Assembly (NCBI GenBank): GCA_030622135.1
Contig: JAUXGL010000024.1
Span: 1-34,059, forward strand
From: Deltaproteobacteria bacterium
Lineage (GTDB): Bacteria > Myxococcota > B64-G9
Length of the DNA: 34,059 nt
Direction of reading: 5' to 3'
The notes below the pieces were generated by a model. That model was not told where the DNA came from and did not search any database. It saw nothing but the letters and a program-made list of their open reading frames with translations. Below, piece by piece: positions 17,872 through 27,377 of the stretch (the first letter of the stretch is position 1; each line of letters begins with the position of its first letter). A program made the translations under genes and the position numbers.

Positions 17872-18870
17872 ATGCCGAGAGCGGTTATACTTGGTGTGGG
17901 GGGTCACGTGCCGGAGCGGGTCGTGACCAACCAGGACATGGCCCAGTGGATGGAGACCAGCGACGAGTGGATCTTCGAACGGACCGGTATCCGGCAGCGC
18001 CACTGGATCGAGGGGGAAGCCGGTGGCAGCGAGCTTGCCGAGCGGGCGGTGCGCCAGGCCCTTTCACGCGCAGGTGTAGAGCTCGAGGAGATCGACTGTA
18101 TCATCCTGGCCACGCTGTCGCCGGACCACACCTTCCCGGGCACGGGATGCTTCCTGCAGGAGCGGTTGGGGCTGCCGGGAATACCGGCGCTGGACGTGCG
18201 GGCCCAGTGCTCCGGGTTTATCTACGGGCTGAGCGTGGCGGACGCGTGGATTCGCGTGGGTCAGTACAAGAACATCCTGCTGGTGGGCACCGAGGTGCAC
18301 TCCACCGGCTTGGACATCAGCACCGAAGGGCGGGACGTCGCCTGCCTTTTCGGCGACGGGGCCGGCGCGGCCGTGGTGGCCGCGGGTAAGGGGGACGAGC
18401 GCGGGGTGTTGTCCACGCATCTGCATGCCGACGGGCGCTACGCCAAAGATCTCTGGATCGAGGCGCCCGGATCGAGGTTTCAACCCGCACGCATCACCAA
18501 GGACATGATCGATGCGGGCCGCCACTGGCCCAAGATGAAGGGCCGGCGGGTCTTCACCAAGGCGGTAAAACACATGCCCGCGGTGATAAAAGAAGGCCTG
18601 GCTCATAACGGCATGACCCTCGACGATGTGGATCTGTTCGTCCCCCACCAGGCTAATCTGCGGATTAACGAGGCGGTTGCGCGGCTGCTGGGCATCGAAC
18701 CGGATCGCATGTACTCCAATATCGAGCGCTATGGCAACACCACCGCGGCCAGCATACCGCTGGCGCTGCGCGACGCCGAGCAAGAAGGTCGATTAAAAAG
18801 GGGCGACACCCTTATGCTGGTTTCCTTCGGATCGGGTTTTACCTGGGCCAGTGCGTTGCTGCGCTGGTAA
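17872..18870 (+). CDS. fabH: 3-oxoacyl-ACP synthase III (FabH type)
   Basis: FabH condenses an acyl-CoA with malonyl-ACP to start fatty-acid chains. The catalytic triad is visible in the order Cys113 (RAQCSGF), His259 (PHQANLR) and Asn289 (YGNTTAAS), and the N-terminus MPRAVILGVGGHVPERVV followed by TSDEWIFERTGI is typical. I chose the ATG at 17872 (332 aa) because GGAG sits six bases before it; an ATG at 17860 overlapping the gyrB stop is also possible. No other fatty-acid genes are near, so it could be a FabH-like synthase of another pathway. The GRHWPKMKGRRVF stretch at about 216-228 before the second half is found in many FabH-like proteins of this subgroup. Confidence 0.9.
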   Translation: MPRAVILGVGGHVPERVVTNQDMAQWMETSDEWIFERTGIRQRHWIEGEAGGSELAERAVRQALSRAGVELEEIDCIILATLSPDHTFPGTGCFLQERLGLPGIPALDVRAQCSGFIYGLSVADAWIRVGQYKNILLVGTEVHSTGLDISTEGRDVACLFGDGAGAAVVAAGKGDERGVLSTHLHADGRYAKDLWIEAPGSRFQPARITKDMIDAGRHWPKMKGRRVFTKAVKHMPAVIKEGLAHNGMTLDDVDLFVPHQANLRINEAVARLLGIEPDRMYSNIERYGNTTAASIPLALRDAEQEGRLKRGDTLMLVSFGSGFTWASALLRW

Positions 18871-18879
18871 CGGCGGGGA

Positions 18880-20136
18880 TCAGGTGTTTGGCTTGGTGGG
18901 GGGGCCTTCCGGATCGCCTTCGAAGTCGGCATACACTTCAAATTCGGGTTCCAAGTCGATTCCCAGCGGTGCGAAAATGGTCTGGAGTTTCTCCGGGAGT
19001 TCCAAGAAGCGGTCGATGAGCTGCTTTTTGGGGATGTAGATTTCCTCGCGCTTGCCGGTATCGTGATCGATCTTGAGGCACAACTCCTCGGGGGCCGGGC
19101 TGCGGGCGCCGATCTCACGGATGGTCGGGGCCAGGAAACGAACCAGGCGGGCGATCGTCTCCTTGAGGAGGCGGTTCTGGATGATGTCACTGCCGCCGGC
19201 GTCGATGGCGGAGAGATCGCCACGGGTGTGGTAGAGCGTCACGACTTGGGGCTGGAGCTGCTTCCAGAATTCCAGCAGAGCCACGGTGTCGGCGCCAGAA
19301 AGAACTTCCGCCGGCACCGGGTGGCGGTTCCCGTTGGGGTCTATGCGGAGCACGGAAACTCCGGCGTCTTTGCTCTTGTCAATCCGCACGCAAAGGCCCT
19401 CTACGCCGTTGCCGCCGCGTTTGGCCAGCCGGTACTCGCTTAACTCGTCGTTGTCGGTCACCTGGTAAAGGGTAGCCTCGTCGATGCGCATATAGTCCGT
19501 GACCGGCGCCTTCTTGAACCGGGACTGCTTGGTGCCTATGGGAAACTCTCGTTTACCGGGGGTAAGATCGCCCAGGCGCTTGGGGGTGGCGAAGAACTCC
19601 GAACCTTGCGGGTTGAGCTGGTAGGAGCAGCGGATGCCGGTAACGTCGAGTATTTCGCAGTGAGCCGTGTAGTGTCCTTCCTCGAGCGCGCAGTGAAGGG
19701 TGTTTCCGCTGACGGGGATCCCGCCTTGCGTGAAGAAGTCTCGCAGGTGGCCGAGGATCCGAGCGGAGATCTGTTCGATCTTGTTCTGGGTGCCGGTGAT
19801 GCGCTGCTCCACCCGGGTAACCACGCGGCCCTTCCCGTCACCGATGTACTTGGAGAAGTTGCCGGCGGCACCCTGGGCCAAGATGGCGACCACGTCGTCT
19901 TCCGAACGGTTGTCGGCGAATTGGTGTATGGCCGCCTGGATGGTTTGGTGGAAGCTGCCGATATCCTGGATTGCCTCTCCCAAAAACTGCCGGTCTTCCT
20001 CGATGGCCTCCCGCGCGGAGTTGATCTCCAGATCCAGCTTTAACACCTCGACGGCCATATCCACGAAAAGCTTGAGGAGATCCAGCGTGTTATCCTGCAG
20101 CGGAAACTCGCTCAGGTCACCGTAGAGAAAGCGCAT
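18880..20136 (-). CDS. conserved-looking protein of unknown function, 418 aa
   Basis: I do not recognise a named family. The N-terminus MRFLYGDLSEFPLQDNTLDL is compact and polar. Residues 25-75 look helical and may form a coiled coil (VLKLDLEINSAREAIEEDRQF). The middle (about 130-250) is mixed and the C-terminal half has IPKKQLIDRFLELPEKLQTIFAPLG. There is no signal peptide or membrane helix, so it is probably cytosolic. It is the only minus-strand gene between dnaA and the right edge. A good promoter ends six bases before the ATG and there is no ribosome-binding site, so the mRNA may be leaderless. It converges on fabH with a 9-base gap and diverges from gyrA. Confidence 0.8.
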   Translation of the reverse strand: MRFLYGDLSEFPLQDNTLDLLKLFVDMAVEVLKLDLEINSAREAIEEDRQFLGEAIQDIGSFHQTIQAAIHQFADNRSEDDVVAILAQGAAGNFSKYIGDGKGRVVTRVEQRITGTQNKIEQISARILGHLRDFFTQGGIPVSGNTLHCALEEGHYTAHCEILDVTGIRCSYQLNPQGSEFFATPKRLGDLTPGKREFPIGTKQSRFKKAPVTDYMRIDEATLYQVTDNDELSEYRLAKRGGNGVEGLCVRIDKSKDAGVSVLRIDPNGNRHPVPAEVLSGADTVALLEFWKQLQPQVVTLYHTRGDLSAIDAGGSDIIQNRLLKETIARLVRFLAPTIREIGARSPAPEELCLKIDHDTGKREEIYIPKKQLIDRFLELPEKLQTIFAPLGIDLEPEFEVYADFEGDPEGPPTKPNT

Positions 20137-20142
20137 GACCGA

Positions 20143-20171
20143 AGTGTACCCCGGAGTAAGACCTCCGTCAA
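20143..20171 (-). promoter_or_regulatory. promoter for the 418-aa gene, predicts leaderless mRNA
   Basis: On the minus strand TTGACG (20171-20166) and TACACT (20148-20143) are spaced by 17 bases. Only TCGGTC separates the -10 box from the ATG at 20136, which puts the usual transcription start at or very near the A of the start codon. No Shine-Dalgarno sequence is present. Confidence 0.6.
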
Positions 20172-20242
20172 ATCGACAACGCCGGTGGTGTTAAGAGACT
20201 GAAAGTAAAGGATAAATCGGCCATCGGCGGCCCCCTTTTTCG

Positions 20243-20271
20243 TTGACAGGATAGGCGGCCGGTGGTACACA
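20243..20271 (+). promoter_or_regulatory. gyrA: candidate gyrA promoter
   Basis: A perfect -35 TTGACA (20243-20248), a 17-base spacer and TACACA (20266-20271), with TG one base before the -10. Transcription would start near 20278, leaving a leader of about 38 bases to the gyrA ATG. The box resembles TACACT used by the divergent gene. Confidence 0.65.
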
Positions 20272-20315
20272 AGAAGCAGCGTTTTTAGTGGATTTTCCGT
20301 ACCTTGGCGGAGTCG

Positions 20316-22771
<2,456 letters not shown>

Positions 22772-22775
<4 letters not shown>

Positions 22776-23887
22776 AGAAGGTGGCCCGGGCACTCGTGCT
22801 GATGAGCGTTCTTGCGCCGATTGGGTGTCTGACGGAGAGTATACAGGATCGTTTCAACATAGGGATGGAGCTGCTCTACGAGGGTCGCTACCAGGATGCC
22901 GAGAGCCACTTCCTGGTCCTGGCCCGGGAGCTTTCCAGGTCACCCGACGAGGGGGCCCGGGTCTGGCGGGCCAAGGCCCTCTACCAGGCCGGGATGGTGG
23001 AGCACCTATACCTGGATCAGTCGCGAAGGGCCGTGGCCCGGCTGCGCGAGGCGCTGAAGCTAACGCCCCACGGGAAGTTCTCGTTTAGAGCGCGCCGCGA
23101 GATCGCGCAGATCTTCCACGACAAACTGAAGGACTACCGCTCCGCGGCTCTGGGGTTCGAGCGGTTGGTCCAGGCATTCCCGGATCGCGATGGGATTGAG
23201 GAGTACCAGTATCGCATTGCCCAGAGTTATTTCATTATCCGCGAATTCAGCCAGGCGCGCACCGAGGCGCGCTTGCTTTTGGAAAAGCACCCGGACAGCC
23301 CGCTCTGGGCGGAAACCATGCTGCTGGTGGCCAACTCATTCTATGTCGAGGGCCGTTTCCGGGAGGCCACCAAGGCCCATAAACGGCTTTTATCCAAGAA
23401 TCCCGGCGAGGAGTTCGAATCCCGGAGCCTGTTCGAGTTGGGCATGTGTTACCAGGAACTCGGTGACTACAAAAAGGCCGAGCAAAACCTGCTAATGGCC
23501 CTTAAAATGCACCCACGGCCCGACATTGTCCAACTCCAGCTCGTATCGCTCAAGGACCGCCAGGTCGAAGAGGGCTCCAAGGGCAAGCCGAGCCTGCCTT
23601 ACGCTACGGCCGGCCGCCACGGCTCCGGGGTTAAAAAAGCGACGACTCCACCAGCATGGCCAGTGAAAAAAAAGCAGAAAGCGTCACGAAAGGAACCGCC
23701 GCCCCCGGTCGAGAGACTGGAGAAACCCGAAGAAGCGCAGAAGCCGGAAAAAGAGAAGGCGCTGCCGAAAAAGGAAGCTCCAAAGCCCCCGGCGGAGGAG
23801 AAATCTCCCTCCAAAGAACCCCCCAAAAAGGATCTCGAGAAGCCCGCCCCGGCGGCCAAGCCCACCGAGGAAAAGCCCGCCGGATAA
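22772..23887 (+). CDS. secreted TPR-repeat protein, possible lipoprotein
   Basis: The 371-aa protein starts with a signal sequence (MKKVARALVLMSVLAPIGC); Cys19 may be lipidated, although Pro at -3 is a poor lipobox. Residues about 25-265 form helix pairs typical of tetratricopeptide repeats (GMELLYEGRYQDAESHFLVL, ALYQAGMVEHLY, ELGMCYQELGDYKKAEQNLL), similar in style to BamD/YbgF-like periplasmic proteins. From about residue 275 the tail is low-complexity, almost only Lys, Glu, Pro and Ala, as in linkers that reach through the periplasm or bind peptidoglycan. It overlaps gyrA by ATGA, so it should be translated with it. The precise role is unknown. Confidence 0.8.
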
Positions 23888-23911
23888 AGCCTCCACAGCC
23901 CCGGAAAAGGG

Positions 23912-23940
23912 TTGATCCCGGAATTCCTACGTGATATTCC
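23912..23940 (+). promoter_or_regulatory. candidate promoter for ATP synthase genes
   Basis: TTGATC (23912-23917), a 17-base spacer and TATTCC (23935-23940) with TG one base upstream. Neither box is strong, but the position fits, about 30 bases before the atpZ start. A 6-base inverted repeat (GGGTTG at 23909-23914, CAACCC at 23942-23947) brackets it and might be an operator or chance. Confidence 0.3.
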
Positions 23941-23967
23941 CCAACCCGCTTTGTGCTGGAGGAGCGG

Positions 23968-24195
23968 GTGCCGAAATTCCCCGAGTCGTTGAGGAAAGTT
24001 GGCCCCTACCTTAATATTGGAGGGGTTTTTTTAGGATGCATGGTTTTGGGCGTGGCCTTGGGATGGTGGTTGGACCAGAAACTGGGTACCAAGCCGTGGA
24101 TGCTGCTTTCTGGTTCGCTGTTGGGCATGGTATCGGGATTCTACCACTTTTTCAAAGTGGTGCTGCGTCAGGGGGACGGGAAGAAGCATGAGTGA
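23968..24195 (+). CDS. atpZ: AtpZ-like ATP synthase accessory membrane protein
   Basis: AtpZ-type proteins precede ATP synthase operons and are thought to aid Mg2+ or Ca2+ uptake or c-ring assembly together with AtpI. The 75-aa protein has two membrane helices separated by a short loop, with the family pattern GxFLGxxxxGxxLGWWLDQKLGTKPW and GSLLGMVSGFY. I chose the GTG at 23968 because GGAGGAG lies four bases upstream; the GTG at 23953 would add five residues and lacks such a site. Its 3' end overlaps the next gene by eight bases. Confidence 0.75.
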   Translation: MPKFPESLRKVGPYLNIGGVFLGCMVLGVALGWWLDQKLGTKPWMLLSGSLLGMVSGFYHFFKVVLRQGDGKKHE

Positions 24196-24601
24196 CGAAA
24201 AGCCTAAGATGCGCCTGGGACTCGGTTCTCTAGTCTTGATGCTTGCCCTGGTTGTCGTGGGCGGCGTGGGTCTTCTGGTTGCGGCCGGGTGGGAAAACCC
24301 TTGGCTGACGGCTGCGTTTGTGGGTTGGTTGGCGGCGGGCCTGCTGGGCTTGCTCGGCTGGTGGACCATTCGCAAGGCCCTGTCTTCTGGTGACAACGGC
24401 ACATTTTTGCGGTATACGCTGGGTGGAATGGCTGCTCGGTTTTTAGTTTGCGGTGTGTTGGTGGGCGTGGTCGTGGGAACGCAAGCACTAGACGCGAAAG
24501 GATTCGTCACCGGGCTGCTGGTCGGTATTGCGGTTTTCATTTTCGTTGAGGTAGGCTCGCTGGCGCTGGCGAAACGGTTGGATCCAAGAGAAGGTGGATA
24601 A
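24188..24601 (+). CDS. atpI: AtpI-like ATP synthase assembly protein
   Basis: This 137-aa protein has four predicted membrane helices at roughly 12-34, 38-61, 73-101 and 105-127, with a short polar N-terminus and a charged C-terminus. Size, topology and place directly before subunit a match the ATP synthase I (AtpI/UncI) family, which helps assemble the c-ring; the sequence family is poorly conserved, so identity rests mostly on context. It overlaps atpZ by eight bases and ends three bases before the atpB start. Confidence 0.65.
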   Translation: MSDEKPKMRLGLGSLVLMLALVVVGGVGLLVAAGWENPWLTAAFVGWLAAGLLGLLGWWTIRKALSSGDNGTFLRYTLGGMAARFLVCGVLVGVVVGTQALDAKGFVTGLLVGIAVFIFVEVGSLALAKRLDPREGG

Positions 24602-24604
24602 GAC

Positions 24605-25450
24605 ATGGTGGCGGAGCACGCAGCGGAAGCAGGAAACATGGGTCAGCAGGTGGGGCAGATGATCCTCCATCATATCGTAAATGGCCCCGAGATGGAGTTG
24701 CCGTGGGTGACGGACTTGACCCACACGGTTCACCTGCCGCACATCCCGGCCTTCGAGGTTTTGGGCATCGTAATCGACATGTCCATAACCCGGCACGTGG
24801 TGATGATGCTCTTGGCCGCGTTTCTGCTCATTCTGATGGCTCTGTTCGTCCGGCGGAAGATCGCCCTGGTGCCCCGGGGGTTCACCTCGATGGTGGAGTC
24901 GTTCGTCCTGTTCATCCGTGACGACGTGGCCAAGGCCACCATGGGCGCGGAGGCGGCCCGGCGTTACACGCCGTATCTGTGCACCACCTTTTTCTTCATC
25001 CTGACCTGCAACCTCCTGGGGCTGATACCCTACGGCGCGACGGCCACCAGTAACGTGAGCGTGACGGCGGCGCTGGCGCTCATGTCGTTTTTCATGATCC
25101 AGGGGGCCGGGATGCGCAAGATGGGCGTGTTCGGGTACTTTGGGCACCTGATCCCGCCGGGAGTTCCCTTTTGGCTGGCGCCGGTCATGTTCGTGGTTGA
25201 GCTGATGGGGGTTTTCGCCAAGCCGTTTGCACTGTGTATTCGTCTGTTTGCCAACATGGTGGCCGGGCACGTGGTTATCCTGAGCCTGATCGGCTTGGTC
25301 TTCGTCATGAATATTTGGGTGTTTCCGGTGGCGGTGGGTTTCGGGGTATTCATGTACTTGCTGGAGTTATTCGTGGCATTGCTGCAAGCGTACATTTTTA
25401 CGATGTTGACGTCTTTGTTCATCGGTTTGCTGGTGGTTGGAGAACATTGA
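24605..25450 (+). CDS. atpB: F0F1 ATP synthase subunit a
   Basis: Subunit a forms the two half-channels through which ions reach the c-ring. The 281-aa protein has five to six hydrophobic segments and the conserved helix with the essential Arg in KPFALCIRLFANMVAGHVV (about 210-228), plus ELFVALLQAYIFTMLTSLF near the C-terminus. An N-terminal extension rich in His (MVAEHAAEAGN and LHHIVNG) precedes the first helix. The ATG has GGTGG about seven bases upstream and follows the atpI stop immediately. Confidence 0.96.
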   Translation: MVAEHAAEAGNMGQQVGQMILHHIVNGPEMELPWVTDLTHTVHLPHIPAFEVLGIVIDMSITRHVVMMLLAAFLLILMALFVRRKIALVPRGFTSMVESFVLFIRDDVAKATMGAEAARRYTPYLCTTFFFILTCNLLGLIPYGATATSNVSVTAALALMSFFMIQGAGMRKMGVFGYFGHLIPPGVPFWLAPVMFVVELMGVFAKPFALCIRLFANMVAGHVVILSLIGLVFVMNIWVFPVAVGFGVFMYLLELFVALLQAYIFTMLTSLFIGLLVVGEH

Positions 25451-25484
25451 ACCTGGATTTAGAACGCAACTAAGGAGGCAAGGC

Positions 25485-25706
25485 ATGGAAGGATTGGCAC
25501 ATCTGGCAGCAGGACTGGGCGCAGGCATGGCCGTCATCGGCGGCGGCTACGGAATCGGCCGGCTGGCCGATGCAGCCATGCACGGAACCGCGCGTCAGCC
25601 GTCCGCGGCGAACGACATTCGTACCACCATGATCATCGCGGCAGCCCTGATCGAGGGAGTTACCCTCTTCGCCGAGGTGGTGTGCATTTTGTTGGCTTTC
25701 AAGTGA
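25485..25706 (+). CDS. atpE: F0F1 ATP synthase subunit c
   Basis: Subunit c builds the rotating ring. The 73-aa hairpin has helix 1 with the Gly-rich VIGGGYGIGR, the polar loop with ARQP, and helix 2 with the ion-binding Glu in AALIEGVTLFAEVVCILL. The Na+-type partners seen in Ilyobacter (Gln in helix 1 and Ser or Thr right after the Glu) are not present, which argues for protons. An Arg and an Asp near the loop side of helix 1 (GRLAD) are unusual. The ATG at 25485 has AAGGAGG upstream; a longer frame from 25437 overlaps atpB and is not used. Confidence 0.95.
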   Translation: MEGLAHLAAGLGAGMAVIGGGYGIGRLADAAMHGTARQPSAANDIRTTMIIAAALIEGVTLFAEVVCILLAFK

Positions 25707-25746
25707 GTCTCGGCCGGCAGCCAACCGGGCTTAGAGGAGATTTCTC

Positions 25747-26253
25747 ATGAGCCTGATGCAAATCGACCCGGGTGTGATCCTCTGGACGCTGATCATCTTC
25801 GTCATCGTGGTCATCTTACTGCGCAAGATCGCCTGGAAGCCTATTTTGAATATGCTGGATGCTCGCGAGAAGAATATTCGCGAGGCGGTGGAAAAGGCCG
25901 ACCGGGTGCAGGTAGAGGCGGAGAAGGCGCTAGCCGAGCAGAAGGAGCTTTCTGAAAAGCAGCGCCAAGAGGCCGCCGAGTTTATGCAAAAGGCAAAGGA
26001 AGACGCCAAGCGGATGGGCGACGAAATGGTGGAAAAGGCCCGCCGGGAAGCCCAGGAGGCGACCGAGCGGGCCCGGCGCCAGATCGAGGAGGAGCGGGTC
26101 AAGGCCGTCGAGTCGGTGCGCACGCACGCCGTCGATCTGGCCCTGGATGCCGCCGCGCACCTGCTCTCGAAAAAGCTGGACGACACCACCAACCGGGTCA
26201 TCGTCAGCGACTACATTGACAAGCTACCCGACAACCTAAAGCAGCGCCACTAG
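25747..26253 (+). CDS. atpF: F0F1 ATP synthase subunit b
   Basis: Subunit b is the peripheral stalk that holds F1 against F0. The 168-aa protein has one membrane helix (about 9-27, VILWTLIIFVIVVILLRKI), the conserved KPILNMLDAREKNI, and a long charged coiled coil. The ATG has GAGGAG upstream. In most F0F1 operons the delta, alpha, gamma, beta and epsilon genes follow; here they do not, and a terminator-like hairpin stands 70 bases downstream, so F0 and F1 genes are apparently split in this genome. Confidence 0.95.
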   Translation: MSLMQIDPGVILWTLIIFVIVVILLRKIAWKPILNMLDAREKNIREAVEKADRVQVEAEKALAEQKELSEKQRQEAAEFMQKAKEDAKRMGDEMVEKARREAQEATERARRQIEEERVKAVESVRTHAVDLALDAAAHLLSKKLDDTTNRVIVSDYIDKLPDNLKQRH

Positions 26254-26322
26254 CTCTGCATGGAGGCGCGGAACTTGAAGTTGCTTCAATGAACCGTATC
26301 GGTGCGGCGCCGTCCTGGATCA

Positions 26323-26343
26323 GGCTCGTGCCGAGCCGTTTTT
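26323..26343 (+). terminator. terminator-like hairpin after atpF
   Basis: GGCTCG (26323-26328), a three-base loop TGC, CGAGCC (26332-26337), then G and five T (26339-26343). This fits a rho-independent terminator of the ATP synthase operon. It ends only seven bases before the annotated start of the next gene, which is unusual and leaves that gene's promoter unexplained. Confidence 0.6.
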
Positions 26344-26350
26344 CGGCGAG

Positions 26351-27298
26351 GTGCTAGGTCACTTGCTTTCGGTTTCGATCAAGCGGGCGCCGGCCCTGAA
26401 AAAGGGCGATCGGGTGAGACTGGTCGCCCCGGCCAGCCCCTTCGACCGGCGGCGTTTCGAGCGGGGCGTGAGAGTGGTCGAAAAGCTGGGATTCGAGCCG
26501 GTGTATGATCGCTCTGAGTTCAAGCAGACCGGTTTCCTGGCCGGCACCGATGAGGAGCGGGCCAGGCGTCTGGGGCGCGCGCTTATGGATCCTGACGCCG
26601 CCGCCGTGTGGTTCATCCGGGGCGGTTACGGCAGCGCCCGGCTGTTACCCCGGCTCAAGTGGAAACTGCTCCGGCGCTACCCTAAGGTCATCATCGGGTT
26701 CTCCGACAGCACCGCCTTGCTTTTATCCCTCACGGTCCCCGAGGGATTCGTGACCATCCACGGTCCGGTGGTGACACAGCTTCCCCGCCTGCCCGCTGGG
26801 TCCCTACGGTGGCTTTCAAAGCTCGTGGGCCGGCCGGAGCCGGCGGGGAGAGTTCCGCTGGGGGCCATGAAGACGGTGGTGCCGGGGAAGATTAACGGTT
26901 TTTTGGCCGGCGGCAACTTGGCGACGCTGGCCAGCCTGGCGGGCACGCCCTATTTTCCCGAGCTGGCCGGTTCCATTCTGTTCATCGAGGACATCGGAGA
27001 GGAAGCCTACCGGCTTGACCGGATGTTCAACCAGCTGCTGCAGGCCGGGGTGCTCAAGAACGTCTTTGGAGTGGTGATCGGAACGCTTTCGGGTTGCAAA
27101 CCTCTGGGCCGGGGGAAGTACGGCGCCCGCAAGACGCTTGAGCGGGCCGTCCTGCGGCTGGGGGTTCCCGCGGTCTCCGGTGCGTCGTTCGGTCACGCCG
27201 ACCGGAACCAGGCGCTGCCTCTGGGCGTTATGGCGAGGCTGGACGCGGGCGCGCGGACGCTGACCCTGCTGGAACCGGCCGTTACCCATTCTCCATGA
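26351..27298 (+). CDS. ldcA: LD-carboxypeptidase, peptidase family S66 (LdcA/MccF)
   Basis: LdcA removes the terminal D-Ala from tetrapeptides released from peptidoglycan, giving tripeptides for reuse. The 315-aa protein carries the S66 triad: Ser118 in GFSDST, Glu213 in FIEDIGEEAYRLDRM and His282 in GHADRNQALPLGV. The N-terminus ALKKGDRVRLVAPASP is characteristic. The start is uncertain: GTG at 26351 is used here, and a TTG at 26363 is possible. The relative MccF hydrolyses microcin C, but the neighbouring mpl gene, which uses the tripeptide product, argues for cell-wall recycling. No signal peptide, so it is cytosolic. Confidence 0.9.
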   Translation: MLGHLLSVSIKRAPALKKGDRVRLVAPASPFDRRRFERGVRVVEKLGFEPVYDRSEFKQTGFLAGTDEERARRLGRALMDPDAAAVWFIRGGYGSARLLPRLKWKLLRRYPKVIIGFSDSTALLLSLTVPEGFVTIHGPVVTQLPRLPAGSLRWLSKLVGRPEPAGRVPLGAMKTVVPGKINGFLAGGNLATLASLAGTPYFPELAGSILFIEDIGEEAYRLDRMFNQLLQAGVLKNVFGVVIGTLSGCKPLGRGKYGARKTLERAVLRLGVPAVSGASFGHADRNQALPLGVMARLDAGARTLTLLEPAVTHSP

Positions 27299-27312
27299 CA
27301 TCCGGGCAAACC

Positions 27313-27334
27313 GCACCTTCGGACCGTAAGGTGC
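27313..27334 (+). repeat. 7-bp hairpin between ldcA and mpl
   Basis: GCACCTT (27313-27319) and AAGGTGC (27328-27334) are perfect reverse complements with an 8-base loop. No T-run follows, so it is not an intrinsic terminator; it may affect mRNA stability in the 79-base gap between the two genes. Confidence 0.45.
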
Positions 27335-27377
27335 ACGACCCGGTGGTGGAGAGCTTGTTGGGATGGAAGAGGGAGCC

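Noticed and set aside
23909..23947. Terminator after the TPR gene
   Set aside because: A 6-bp inverted repeat exists, but the loop is 27 bases and no T-run follows.
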